Part shown: positions 34,466 through 43,298 of the stretch, one piece after another | Numbering within the stretch: the first letter of the stretch is position 1 | Layout: each line of letters starts with the position of its first letter | Assembly (NCBI GenBank): GCA_050010135.1 | Contig: JBEKLP010000004.1 | Coordinates: 1 to 64,000, forward strand | Length of the DNA stretch: 64,000 nucleotides | Origin: FEN-1073 sp050010135 | GTDB taxonomy: Bacteria; Chloroflexota; Anaerolineae; Anaerolineales; RBG-16-64-43 | Reading direction: 5' to 3' | Position numbers and translations under genes: made by a program | The notes under the pieces: generated by a model | What the model was told of the DNA's origin: nothing | Database searches by the model: none | The model's input: the letters and a program-made list of their open reading frames with translations, nothing else

Positions 34466-34525
34466 TGCGGTATCACCCGGTGCCGGATATGCGTCCTGAA
34501 TTGTTCGCACGAGGATGACGGTTCC

Positions 34526-36394
34526 ATGATCAAGCGATTCTCGTTTGCTGACCTTGCGGATCTTGGATGGATTGTGGCGATTACGCTCGCCGCCAGCCTG
34601 CTGATGTATTCCGGCTGGCGGGATCAATCCCCCTTCGACAGCCCGGATATCCTTGCCCATCAGGGCAACGCGATCGATCTGCTCCGCAGCGGCGTCATCC
34701 CCTACCGCGGCCAGGGCCTTTCTTATTCAGGCTGGGGCCCGCCGGGCACCTCGTATCTGATGGTTCCAGGCGTACTGCTCATGCCGGATCCGCGCCTGGC
34801 GGAAGTTCCCGGCGCGGTTCTGCTCCATTTCGGCACACTGCTATTTCTCTTTCTCATCGTCCGGAGCTCTTTCGGCCGTGGAGCGGCCTGGGCGGTTGTC
34901 GCGGTGGCGGGTCTCCTCCCGATCACCGGACCAACCCTCTGGCCCAACGGACATCCCTTCTTCGTCGTGGGAATGCTCTATTTCCTTTTACGCTGGGTGC
35001 GCGACCGCGCTCCACACGCATTCTCCGCCGCATTGCTCCTGGCAGGGCTCGGGATGTACGTCTATTTCACGATCGCCCCGGCGCTGATCGCGATGGCCTT
35101 GATTGCGCTTATCTATCGTCGGCCGGTTTCGTGGCGCAGCTTTGCCGCGGCGCTGGCCGCGCTGGTCGTCGTGTGGTGGCCGTATCTGCGTTTCGAGGCC
35201 GGACGCGGATTCACCGACATCGGCATCATGCTCCTGCGCCGGGATTTAACGGTGGCGCAGGCGCAGCCGTCGACGCCGGTCTACTGCTACGCTTCGCTGC
35301 CCGGAGAATTGGATTTTCGGGATATGGTCTATATGCCCTGGACCGGAACGAGCGATCCGAATCGGGTTATCTATCCCGGAACGGGGAGAGTGGCGCAGTT
35401 TGAATTGCAGCTTTGCACGTTGCTGAATAAATCCGACAGGAATTTCGATTCCGGATATTTCCTTTTCAACAATCCGGTTTGGCCGGCCGGTTTGCTGTTT
35501 GGTGTGTACCTGACCGGATTCTGGGTCCTGGTGTTTGGCGCATTCCGCGGAGTGGAAAGAATTTCCAGCGGATGGACCAGGGTCCGCGCAATCCCGGCTT
35601 GGAAGATCCTGCTTGCGTGCGCGCTGGGGACTGCATTGATTTTCCTTCTCGTGCGGCCGGCGGTGATCGGCACGCTGCTCGTCGGGGATCCGGATTGGAA
35701 CCTGCCTGCGCGGTTGCTGCTAGCGCAGATCAGCGCGTATGGAATCCTCCTGTGGATTTCCATGGGGATCGGTTTGCTGCTTGCCTCGCGTTGGGAGGAT
35801 GCGCCGAAGGGAATGGGCGTCCTGGCTGCGACGATCGGCGGTTGCGGATTTCTTTTAGTTGTGCTTTCCGAAATCGAACGCTCCTGGCGTTTCTGGTGGT
35901 TTTGGCCGCTGCAATGCATCGCCATCGTCGTGGCGGTCGCGGGTTTGATCCGTTGGATAAAGCCGTCCCGCGGGATAATGATTGGGGTGTGGATCCTTGC
36001 GGTCGGTCTGTTCTTCCCGTATCGATCGGTTTTGGCAAAAGCGGATTCCATTTTGCGCTACGGATACGGTGGACGGGAGAGCGGCGAGATGCGGGCGATG
36101 CAATGGCTGGCGGAACAAGCCCGTAAAAATCCGGATATACCGATATCGATCGGCGTGACGAGGTTCCACGGCGAAAGCGACATTACCCTGGCCTGGGGCT
36201 GGCTGGATTTTGGACTTCGATATATCAACAAAGCTCCGAATGCCGTGGCCTCCGATCTTGCGCCGGGAAACGATTACCGGGTTGTGGAATTCCTCGGAAC
36301 GGATCGAGATCATCACCCGGTGGGGTGCCTGTGGGCAGGATACGATTTGGTCTGGGAAAGCCGGGGGTACGCGATATGCGCCCGAACGCCGTAA
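34526..36394 (+). CDS. GT-C membrane glycosyltransferase, paralogue of the gene at 19285
   Basis: 622 residues, the same length as the 19285 protein. Loop: FDSPDILAHQGNAIDLLRSG, then YSGWGPPGTSYLMVPG and MPDPRLAE. Middle exposed segment: PVYCYASLPGE, YMPWTGTSDPNRVIYPGTG and KSDRNFDSGYF. These blocks match the 19285 copy in order. G+C is higher here than in the other copy. About eleven membrane helices. The first acid of the loop (SPD) is the likely catalytic residue. ATG 34526 follows GAGGATGACGGTTCC. Confidence 0.75.
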   Translation: MIKRFSFADLADLGWIVAITLAASLLMYSGWRDQSPFDSPDILAHQGNAIDLLRSGVIPYRGQGLSYSGWGPPGTSYLMVPGVLLMPDPRLAEVPGAVLLHFGTLLFLFLIVRSSFGRGAAWAVVAVAGLLPITGPTLWPNGHPFFVVGMLYFLLRWVRDRAPHAFSAALLLAGLGMYVYFTIAPALIAMALIALIYRRPVSWRSFAAALAALVVVWWPYLRFEAGRGFTDIGIMLLRRDLTVAQAQPSTPVYCYASLPGELDFRDMVYMPWTGTSDPNRVIYPGTGRVAQFELQLCTLLNKSDRNFDSGYFLFNNPVWPAGLLFGVYLTGFWVLVFGAFRGVERISSGWTRVRAIPAWKILLACALGTALIFLLVRPAVIGTLLVGDPDWNLPARLLLAQISAYGILLWISMGIGLLLASRWEDAPKGMGVLAATIGGCGFLLVVLSEIERSWRFWWFWPLQCIAIVVAVAGLIRWIKPSRGIMIGVWILAVGLFFPYRSVLAKADSILRYGYGGRESGEMRAMQWLAEQARKNPDIPISIGVTRFHGESDITLAWGWLDFGLRYINKAPNAVASDLAPGNDYRVVEFLGTDRDHHPVGCLWAGYDLVWESRGYAICARTP

Positions 36395-37557
36395 CCGCTT
36401 CCGAACGCCGCCTGAGGATCGTACTTCCCGCCGGGATTTTCCCTCCGGATATCGGCGGTCCGGCCTCCTACGTTCCGCGCATTGCGGAAGCGCTTGTGGC
36501 GCGCGGGCATTCCCTCGAGGTCGTCGCGCTGGCGGACGACCCGAATGCCGGCGGCGTTTTTCCCTTCCCGGTGCGGCGCATCCGGCGCCGGATGCCGCGT
36601 ATCCCGCGGATGATCGAAACCATCCAAAGCATTTGCGGATTGGCGGGCGCCGCCGATCTGATTTACGCCAACGGCCTTTTCATCGAAGCGGCGATTGCCG
36701 CGGGGCTTGCGGGAAAGCCGCTGGTGATGAAAGTGGTCGGGGATTGGGCTTGGGAGCGCGCCCGAAATCAAGCGGTGGAAAGTCCAACCGTTGAGGAATT
36801 CCAGGCGCGCCGTCAACCGCTGCGTTGGGAGATGATTAAATGGCTGCGCACCATGGTAAGTGGGCGCGCAGATTTGATCATTGCGCCAAGCCGATATCTG
36901 GCGGGAATTATTTCGGCGTGGGGTATTCCCACGTCGAAAATTAAAACGATCTATAACGCCGTGGAAGTTTTTCCCGATCCGCCGCCGGTTTCGCTGCCGC
37001 CCTTCCGGGGGCGAACGCTGATCACGGTGGCGCGGCTCGTGCCGTGGAAAAGGATCGATGCGCTGATCGAATGGCTTTCCGTCCGAAGCGATTTGCGGCT
37101 GCTGGTAATCGGCGACGGACCTGAACGATCGAACCTGGAATCGTTGGCGACCCAGAGCGGTGCGGCCGACAGGGTCGTGTTCACCGGTAACGTTTCACGC
37201 CAACAGGTCATGGCCTATCTACAGGCGTCGGATCTCTTTGTGCTCAATAGTGACTACGAAGGATTGCCTCACGTCGTGCTGGAGGCATACGCTGCGGGAG
37301 TTCCGGTGGTTGCCACCTCCGTCGGCGGTACGGATGAAGTTATGGAAAATGGAAATAATGGCTTCGTGGTTCCTCCACGGCAGATGGATCGGATGGCCGA
37401 GGCTGTCGATCGGCTGCTTTCCGATGATGCTCTTCGCGCGGTGGTTGCCGACAATGCAAGGCGGACTCTGCACTCTCGTTTCCGATGGGAAACTCTTGTA
37501 GAGCAAACGGAAGGCACCCTAATGGCGGTTTTAGCGGAAAGAAAATCGCGCCCATGA
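36376..37557 (+). CDS. Glycosyltransferase family 4
   Basis: 393 residues from ATG 36376, which overlaps the preceding stop by 19 bases; upstream starts would run deep into that gene. GT-B fold: donor-side glycine loop PDIGGPASYVPRIAEALVARG, the donor-binding VARLVPWKRIDALIEW and the C-terminal ASDLFVLNSDYEGLPHVVLEAYA...GGTDEVMENGNNGFVVPP, whose acids form the EX7E-type motif. It starts a run of coupled GT4 genes (36376-40947). Donor and acceptor unknown; cytoplasmic or membrane-associated. Confidence 0.9.
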   Translation: MRPNAVTASERRLRIVLPAGIFPPDIGGPASYVPRIAEALVARGHSLEVVALADDPNAGGVFPFPVRRIRRRMPRIPRMIETIQSICGLAGAADLIYANGLFIEAAIAAGLAGKPLVMKVVGDWAWERARNQAVESPTVEEFQARRQPLRWEMIKWLRTMVSGRADLIIAPSRYLAGIISAWGIPTSKIKTIYNAVEVFPDPPPVSLPPFRGRTLITVARLVPWKRIDALIEWLSVRSDLRLLVIGDGPERSNLESLATQSGAADRVVFTGNVSRQQVMAYLQASDLFVLNSDYEGLPHVVLEAYAAGVPVVATSVGGTDEVMENGNNGFVVPPRQMDRMAEAVDRLLSDDALRAVVADNARRTLHSRFRWETLVEQTEGTLMAVLAERKSRP

Positions 37558-38723
37558 ACCTTCTCATGCTGGGCGTTGGCGATTCGGGGTTGGAGAATCC
37601 GGCAAGCGAACCGGTCCGCCGGCACCTGGAGTATGCCAGACGGATGGGCGGGCATATCGATCTGATCGTGGATACGCCCCGTCGAGGGTTAACGGACTAC
37701 GGCGCGATGACTGTTCACCGCACCGGCGCCCGCCGCGGCCGGTACTTGTGGGCGGCGTACGGAATGGCGCGGGAAGCGGCGCGGCAGCGTCCGCCGGACC
37801 TGATCGTAACGCAGGACCCATTCGCAACCGCGCTGACGGGGTTTTGGTTGCGGCGCGCGCTGCGCCGGCCGCTGCTCATCCAGAACCACTCGTGTTTCCT
37901 GTTCAACCGCTATTGGATCGCGGAGCGTCCGTTGACTTTCCGCGCGCTGCACCTTCTGGCCCGTTCCTTGCTTCCCCGGGCAGATGCGTGGCGCGTGGTG
38001 AACACCGCCGAACGGAAAATATACATCGACCGGCTCAAGTTGCCCGCCGATCGGGTGCGGGTGCTTCCCGTCCCGTGCGATCTGGAAGAATTCGAACAGA
38101 AACGGTTGTCGGATGCCGAATCGAAAGCTCGAAATCGGTTGTCGTTCCCCGCTGGGACCCCGGTGATATTATGGGCCGGGCGGCCGGTAAGATTTAAACG
38201 TCTGCCGATTCTCTTCACTGCGTTTTCGGAAATCCGCCGAGTCTTCCCCCGGGCAAGGTTGGTCGTCGCCGGCCGGAAGGATCTCGCCCAGGAGGATTTG
38301 GACCGCGCCGCGAGGGATGCGCAAGTGGGAGAATCGCTGGTCTGGATGGGCGAGCTGACCCATACGGACTTGGCGGGAATATGCGCCGCGGCGGATGTTT
38401 TTCTCTATCCGTCGATTTACGAGGGGTTCGGGCGGGTGATGGTGGAGGCGGGCGCCGCCGGATTGCCCGTCGTCGCCACGGCAACGGCCGGCGCGACGGA
38501 TATTATCCGGGACGGGAAGACGGGTTATCTCGCGCCGATCGAAGATGCCCCGGCGCTTGCTGCCCGCGCGCGGGAATTGCTGGCTGACCCGGAACGGCGC
38601 GCAACGATGGGTGCCGCCGCGCGGAAATGGATCCGCGATCAATTCGATCCGGGCCGGTCGTATGACGCCGTCGTCTCACAGTGGCGCGAAGTTGCGGCGA
38701 TGGGATTGATCGGGAAGTTATGA
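37554..38723 (+). CDS. Glycosyltransferase family 4
   Basis: 389 residues from ATG 37554, coupled by ATGA to the previous gene. N-terminal half diverged (LLMLGVGDSGLENPASEPVR) with LIVTQDPFATALTGFWLRR, typical of the wcaL/wbaZ-like GT4 group. C-terminal half clear: VLPVPCDLEEFEQ, ILWAGRPVRFKRLPIL, DVFLYPSIYEGFGRVMVEAGAA (the EX7E acids are in YEGFGRVMVEA) and GATDIIRDGKTGYLAP. The next gene follows with another ATGA overlap. Confidence 0.88.
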   Translation: MNLLMLGVGDSGLENPASEPVRRHLEYARRMGGHIDLIVDTPRRGLTDYGAMTVHRTGARRGRYLWAAYGMAREAARQRPPDLIVTQDPFATALTGFWLRRALRRPLLIQNHSCFLFNRYWIAERPLTFRALHLLARSLLPRADAWRVVNTAERKIYIDRLKLPADRVRVLPVPCDLEEFEQKRLSDAESKARNRLSFPAGTPVILWAGRPVRFKRLPILFTAFSEIRRVFPRARLVVAGRKDLAQEDLDRAARDAQVGESLVWMGELTHTDLAGICAAADVFLYPSIYEGFGRVMVEAGAAGLPVVATATAGATDIIRDGKTGYLAPIEDAPALAARARELLADPERRATMGAAARKWIRDQFDPGRSYDAVVSQWREVAAMGLIGKL

Positions 38724-39901
38724 TCGATACAAAAAGAACCCGGTTGCTATATCTGCTTCCGCGCTACGATACGGACTCGTCCGAGCATTTCTTTTACCTT
38801 TACGATTTCCTGAAAAAATTGCAGACCCGAATCCCGCTGGAGGTGGTTGTGGAAAGGACCTCCGGCACGCTGCCATCGGATTTGCCGATGCGGCCGCTCC
38901 ATCTCCGCTTTCCGATTTTCCGATTGACGGAGGAAATTTTCGTTTTTCTCGCCGCCCGGTTGCGCGGCATACGCGATTTCTATGTCCACTATTCATACAC
39001 CGGAGCGATTGCTGCGGCGATCGTCGTCCGACTATTCGGGGGACGGGCTTTTTATTGGAATTGCAGCCTGTATAGGGAATTCCCGCTTTCAAAAGATGCA
39101 ACCTGGGAGGAACGGCTGCGGCAGGCTGTCAATCTTTGGCTGCTCGAGACTTCGGTGCGGTGGTGCACTTATCTTGTGACGGGAACACCACGGGTGGCGG
39201 AATACTATGTCAAACATGCGCGCATTCCCGCACAGAAAATCCGCTTGCTCCCGAACTTTGTTGAGCTGGAACGATTCCAAGGCATTTCCCGCGCCGAAGC
39301 ACGGAAAAAATTAAACCTGGATCCAAATCGGAAGGTCGTTCTTTTTTTGCACCGCGTGGCGCGCCGTAAGGGTGCCTATTACCTTCCGGACATCGCATCG
39401 ATGGTCCTTCGCAAGGTGAAGCCGGTAACTTTTCTCGTCGCCGGCGGAGGTCCGTATTTGGAGGAATTGCGCCGTCGGATGGAGCAGCAACCGTTGGCCG
39501 GCGCGTTCGACTTTCGCGGCTGGATCCCGAATCGCGATGCACCGCTGTATTTTCGGGCGGCCGATCTCTACCTCATGCCGTCGGAGGAGGAAGGTTTTCC
39601 GCGCGTGCTGCTCGAAGCAATGGCAGCCGATTGCCCGTTTATCGCGTTCGATATCGGAGGCGTGCGGGATATCGTCGCGCCGGATCAGGAAGCCTGCGTG
39701 ATCCCGGCCGGAGACGTCGCCGCATTCGCCGCCGCTTGCAGCGATGTGCTATTGGACACCGCGCGCCTCGATGCATGGAGGAAAGCCGGCGCGCGACAGG
39801 TCGAACGGTTCTCGGAGGAACGCGTGCTCGAAGCGTTTGGACACATGCTCGACGGGCAGCCGCTGGATTGGCGGGGCTTCCTGTCCGGAGGGAGAACCTG
39901 A
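38720..39901 (+). CDS. Glycosyltransferase family 4
   Basis: 393 residues from ATG 38720 (ATGA overlap). The N-terminal acceptor domain is weakly conserved (LLYLLPRYDTDSSEHFFYLYDFL). The C-terminal donor domain is typical: LLPNFVELERF, VLFLHRVARRKGAYYLPDI, FLVAGGGPYLEEL, DLYLMPSEEEGFPRVLLEAMAA and GGVRDIVAPDQEACVIPAGD. An unusual feature is WNCSLYREFPLSKDATWEERL in the linker. The stop shares one base with the next start. Likely adds one sugar of the repeat unit. Confidence 0.88.
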   Translation: MIDTKRTRLLYLLPRYDTDSSEHFFYLYDFLKKLQTRIPLEVVVERTSGTLPSDLPMRPLHLRFPIFRLTEEIFVFLAARLRGIRDFYVHYSYTGAIAAAIVVRLFGGRAFYWNCSLYREFPLSKDATWEERLRQAVNLWLLETSVRWCTYLVTGTPRVAEYYVKHARIPAQKIRLLPNFVELERFQGISRAEARKKLNLDPNRKVVLFLHRVARRKGAYYLPDIASMVLRKVKPVTFLVAGGGPYLEELRRRMEQQPLAGAFDFRGWIPNRDAPLYFRAADLYLMPSEEEGFPRVLLEAMAADCPFIAFDIGGVRDIVAPDQEACVIPAGDVAAFAAACSDVLLDTARLDAWRKAGARQVERFSEERVLEAFGHMLDGQPLDWRGFLSGGRT

Positions 39902-40947
39902 TGATGGATCGGGCGAAGAATCGGATTGCTTGGGCAGGTGGCTGGCATTACGCCCACAATAATCAACGCTACGAGGAATTGATCCCGCGGCTTTCGAACG
40001 TCGATCGCTATTATGTCCATCTGCCTCGTTTTTGGCTTTTGCGGGGGATCCGGCGGAGGATTTGGTTGCCGCTTTTGGTCCGCTGGTTGGGAACGAGATA
40101 CCCGCTGCTCTTTTGCACAGACTGGCGCCAGATCCGAATGGTGCGCGCCCGCGTCGTGTGTGATCTCGACGATCCGGTCTTTTCCGTTGAAGAGATCTCC
40201 GCATTGAATCTTCCCAATGTGGCCGCCGTGGTGACCACCACCGAGCTTGTCCGGAAGAATCTGCAGGAAGCGGGTGTTCGCAGCCCGATCGAGGTCATAC
40301 CGCAGGGTGTCGCAATCGGGCGGGTGGATCCGGACCGCGTGCGCGCCATCCGGCGGCAATATTCCCCGGACCCGGATGAAGTCGTTGTCGGATTGCATCA
40401 GCCGCATTTCGATTTTGCGTCCGAACTGCCGGTCGGATCGGCGGAGCAGATGTACGCGGTGGATAATCTGCTGGATGCGATGATGGGAGCGCGCGAGGAG
40501 AATCCGCGACTCGTCCTGTGGCTGGTGGGCCGGCCGAGCCCAAAGGTCAGCGACTTCGCCGCCGGCCACCCCTGGGTGCGACTGATCGGATATCAACCCC
40601 GGGTGGCCTTGATGGAGTTTGTATCGGCTTTTAATATCGGCGTCTATCCGCGCACGCTGGATCTGAAAGGACGGAGCAGCGTCAAGTTGCTGGAATACAT
40701 GGCCTGCAGCGTTCCAGTTGTGGGCTTTGATGTGGTCGAGATGCGCGAGGTCGTGCAGGCGGGAGCGGGCATTGTCGCACAGGACGTCGCCTCGTTCGCG
40801 GCGGCATTGGTTTCACTTGGAGCGAATCCGCAGCAGAGGATACGTATGGGGGAATTGGGAAAACAGGCGGCTGTTCCGAACCATTGGGATCTTCTGTCGG
40901 AAAGATATGGCGTGCTTTTGGAGCATTGGAGCCGTCATGAAAAATAA
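39901..40947 (+). CDS. Glycosyltransferase family 4-like, diverged
   Basis: 348 residues from ATG 39901 (39904 is also ATG); GGAGGGAG nine bases upstream supports this start. GT-B-like but short in the N-terminal half. Visible: CDLDDPVFSVEEISALNLPNV, TTTELVRKNL, VIPQGVAIGRVDP, LWLVGRPSPKVSDFA, VSAFNIGVYPRTLDLKGRSSVKLLEYMAC and VVGFDVVEMREVVQAGAGIV. The usual EGFG-type acid pair is replaced by DLKGRSSVKLLEYMA, so the catalytic Glu pattern is modified, as in some GT4 relatives that recognise the acceptor differently. The next gene overlaps by 11 bases. Confidence 0.75.
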   Translation: MMDRAKNRIAWAGGWHYAHNNQRYEELIPRLSNVDRYYVHLPRFWLLRGIRRRIWLPLLVRWLGTRYPLLFCTDWRQIRMVRARVVCDLDDPVFSVEEISALNLPNVAAVVTTTELVRKNLQEAGVRSPIEVIPQGVAIGRVDPDRVRAIRRQYSPDPDEVVVGLHQPHFDFASELPVGSAEQMYAVDNLLDAMMGAREENPRLVLWLVGRPSPKVSDFAAGHPWVRLIGYQPRVALMEFVSAFNIGVYPRTLDLKGRSSVKLLEYMACSVPVVGFDVVEMREVVQAGAGIVAQDVASFAAALVSLGANPQQRIRMGELGKQAAVPNHWDLLSERYGVLLEHWSRHEK

Positions 40948-41875
40948 AAGCAGGGCATGGGAGGAGCCTTCCGCTTTGCCGGGAAACCGGACGAATATGG
41001 ATTCCCTTGCCGCCCTCGGGCGGTTGGCGTCTGCGTTTCGCAATGCAGGGATGCGATCGGTATTCAACGGTATCCGTGATTCATTGGACGCCGTAGCTTT
41101 GCGCTTGGATTTGCCTCCACTCGAGGCGGAGATCGACGGTATCCGGTTGCACGGTTTTTTACGACACCGGAGTTTCCTGGAGAATCTCGCCAGAGGCACG
41201 TATGAACCTTGCACTCGCAAGCTTTTTTCCGGGCTGTTGGCGGAAACGGAGGTAATGGTAGATGCCGGCGCCCACATTGGATTGTTCAGCGTGCTGGCTT
41301 GCCGGAAGGGAACGTCGGATCTGTCCGTGTTTTCCTTCGAGCCGGATCCTTATAACGGGAAAGCGCTCCAGTATAACCTTCGGAAAAACCGATGTGCAAA
41401 CGTCCGCGTGTTGCCGATGGCGGTTTCCGACACAACCGGCACCGCGCGGTTTCTGATCAGCGACGGCACCCTGGGCAGTTCGTTGATCCTGGGGCGCACG
41501 AATATCGGCGCCACGCATACCCTGCTGGTGCCAACGGCGGCTCTCGATTTTACCCTGCAAGAGATCCCTTTGAAATCGCTGCTGATCAAACTGGATGTGG
41601 AAGGCGGGGAGATAATGGCTCTCCGGGGTATGTCTTCCGTGCTTTGGCGAGCGTCCAAAGTTGCAATCATATGCGAGATGAATCCCGCGGCACTCCAAGC
41701 CGGTGGGCAGACTCCGGCCGGCCTCGTTCATCTTCTGCAAAAGCAGGGATTGGAAACGTTCTTTATTTCCGACGCGGAAGGCGGCTTGGTGCCGGTGACG
41801 GAAACGTTCGCCGCCAAAGGAAATTTATTGTGCCTGAAGGATTGGCCGATACCGAAGGAATGGATCCGGCATTGA
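40937..41875 (+). CDS. FkbM-family methyltransferase
   Basis: 312 residues from ATG 40937. The FkbM domain starts near residue 95 with VMVDAGAHIGLFSVLA (SAM-binding motif I), then VFSFEPDPYNGKALQYNL, RVLPMAVSDTTGTARF and the family-defining IKLDVEGGEIMALRG. FkbM enzymes O-methylate hydroxyls, and in glycan loci they usually methylate sugars. The N-terminal 90 residues are unrelated to the domain and of unknown role. It follows the last of four overlapping GT4 genes. Confidence 0.88.
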   Translation: MKNKSRAWEEPSALPGNRTNMDSLAALGRLASAFRNAGMRSVFNGIRDSLDAVALRLDLPPLEAEIDGIRLHGFLRHRSFLENLARGTYEPCTRKLFSGLLAETEVMVDAGAHIGLFSVLACRKGTSDLSVFSFEPDPYNGKALQYNLRKNRCANVRVLPMAVSDTTGTARFLISDGTLGSSLILGRTNIGATHTLLVPTAALDFTLQEIPLKSLLIKLDVEGGEIMALRGMSSVLWRASKVAIICEMNPAALQAGGQTPAGLVHLLQKQGLETFFISDAEGGLVPVTETFAAKGNLLCLKDWPIPKEWIRH

Positions 41876-42020
41876 AGCCCTGAGTGTGTTGCCAACGGTA
41901 ATTCGTGCCGGCGGGTTGAGGAAGGATCCACGGAGTTCGGAAAGGAAGGGATGATCGTGAGTGAGCCAACGGGCCAACCAACGAAAAAGCAAGCTATCCT
42001 TTCAGGGTGACGAAGTGAAA

Positions 42021-43298
42021 ATGAACACTCCGGAAATTGGAAAAATGCATATCCTGTATCTGTCCGGTTCCCGCTTTCCGACCGAAAAAGCCTATGGCTA
42101 TCAGATCGTTAAGGAATGCGAAAGCTTGGCCGACCTCGGTCTGGATGTGACACTAATCTTCCCCGAACTGGCCCCGCGTCAGGCGCGGAATATGGGAGTG
42201 CCGCGCCAGCCCGATCTGATTATGTATTATTCGGTGAAGAGGAATTTCCGGTTGAAAACGGAGGCGATTGCCCCTTTTTTGGATCCTTTGTATTCGGATA
42301 TGTCTTCGGTATGGTTCTACTTAAAAATCCTTACTTTCGCATTCCGTTCCAGAGAGTTGGTCGGAAAAAACTGTCGGAAGGGCAGAGCGGTTATCTGGAC
42401 ACAGGATTTATTTGTGGTTTTGGCGCAATTGTTGGGAGGCAAGGCGCCGGAAGATATTCTTGCCTTCGAATGCCATGATGTGGCGAAGAAACCCCTTGGC
42501 TTTTTTGCCCCGGTGATCCGAAGGCTGAAAAAAATTGTGGTCACAACCTCGGGTTTAAAAAAGGAATTCCTCAACATCGGGTTTCCGGAAGACCGGATCC
42601 TTGTTTTGCCAAATGCCGTGGCAGTGGATGAATTTTCCATCTCCGAGAGCCAGGAAACCTGCCGGCGGCTGTTGGATTTGCCTTTGGACCGGCCGATCAT
42701 AGGCTATATCGGCAAGTTCCATACGTACGGTCTGGAAAAAGGGATCCCCACCCTCATCCGAAGCCTCGTGTACCTAAAAGAAAAATATTCCCATCCGCCG
42801 CTGATTGTCTGCGTCGGAGGACCCATGGAATACGCGGAATTTTATTATCGGGTCGCCGACGATACCGGAGTACCCAGAGAAATGATCCAATTCGTTGACT
42901 TTCAGCCTAGGCCGCAAGTCCCCCGCTGGATGAAGGCCTGCGACGTTTGCACGATCCCATCCCCTGCAAAAAGGTTTTTCATGAAATCTGCATCGCCGAT
43001 GAAGCTTTTCGAATATCTGGCGGCCGGAGTGCCCGTGGTGGCATCCGATCTGCCGGCGATACGGGATATCCTCCAAGACGGGAAGAACGGATTGTTGGTT
43101 CCTCCGGAAGATCCGCGGGCGTGGGCGGCGGCGATTGCGCGGATCCTCGACGACCGGAATTTTGCGGGGGATCTCGCGCGGAGGGGTTTTGAAACGGTAA
43201 AAGACAATTCCTGGGAACGAAGGGCGGCCCGGGCGTTTTCCTTCATGGTGGACGATCCGGAACAGTGGAAAGTGAGCTTTCCCAAAACCGATGCGTAG
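42021..43298 (+). CDS. Glycosyltransferase family 4
   Basis: 425 residues from ATG 42021; AGGGTGACGAA upstream is a usable site and GTG 42015 is an alternative. N-terminal domain: ILYLSGSRFPTEKAYGYQIVKECESLADLG. Linker VVTTSGLKKEFLNIGFPEDRI. C-terminal domain: IIGYIGKFHTYGLEKGIPTLIRSL, DVCTIPSPAKRFFMKSASPMKLFEYLAAG and PAIRDILQDGKNGLLVPPED. The canonical first Glu of the EX7E motif is replaced (SASPMKLFEYLA), a variant seen in GT4 enzymes making pseudaminic- or legionaminic-like glycans and others. The 145 bases upstream show no gene. The next gene overlaps by 8 bases. Confidence 0.85.
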   Translation: MNTPEIGKMHILYLSGSRFPTEKAYGYQIVKECESLADLGLDVTLIFPELAPRQARNMGVPRQPDLIMYYSVKRNFRLKTEAIAPFLDPLYSDMSSVWFYLKILTFAFRSRELVGKNCRKGRAVIWTQDLFVVLAQLLGGKAPEDILAFECHDVAKKPLGFFAPVIRRLKKIVVTTSGLKKEFLNIGFPEDRILVLPNAVAVDEFSISESQETCRRLLDLPLDRPIIGYIGKFHTYGLEKGIPTLIRSLVYLKEKYSHPPLIVCVGGPMEYAEFYYRVADDTGVPREMIQFVDFQPRPQVPRWMKACDVCTIPSPAKRFFMKSASPMKLFEYLAAGVPVVASDLPAIRDILQDGKNGLLVPPEDPRAWAAAIARILDDRNFAGDLARRGFETVKDNSWERRAARAFSFMVDDPEQWKVSFPKTDA

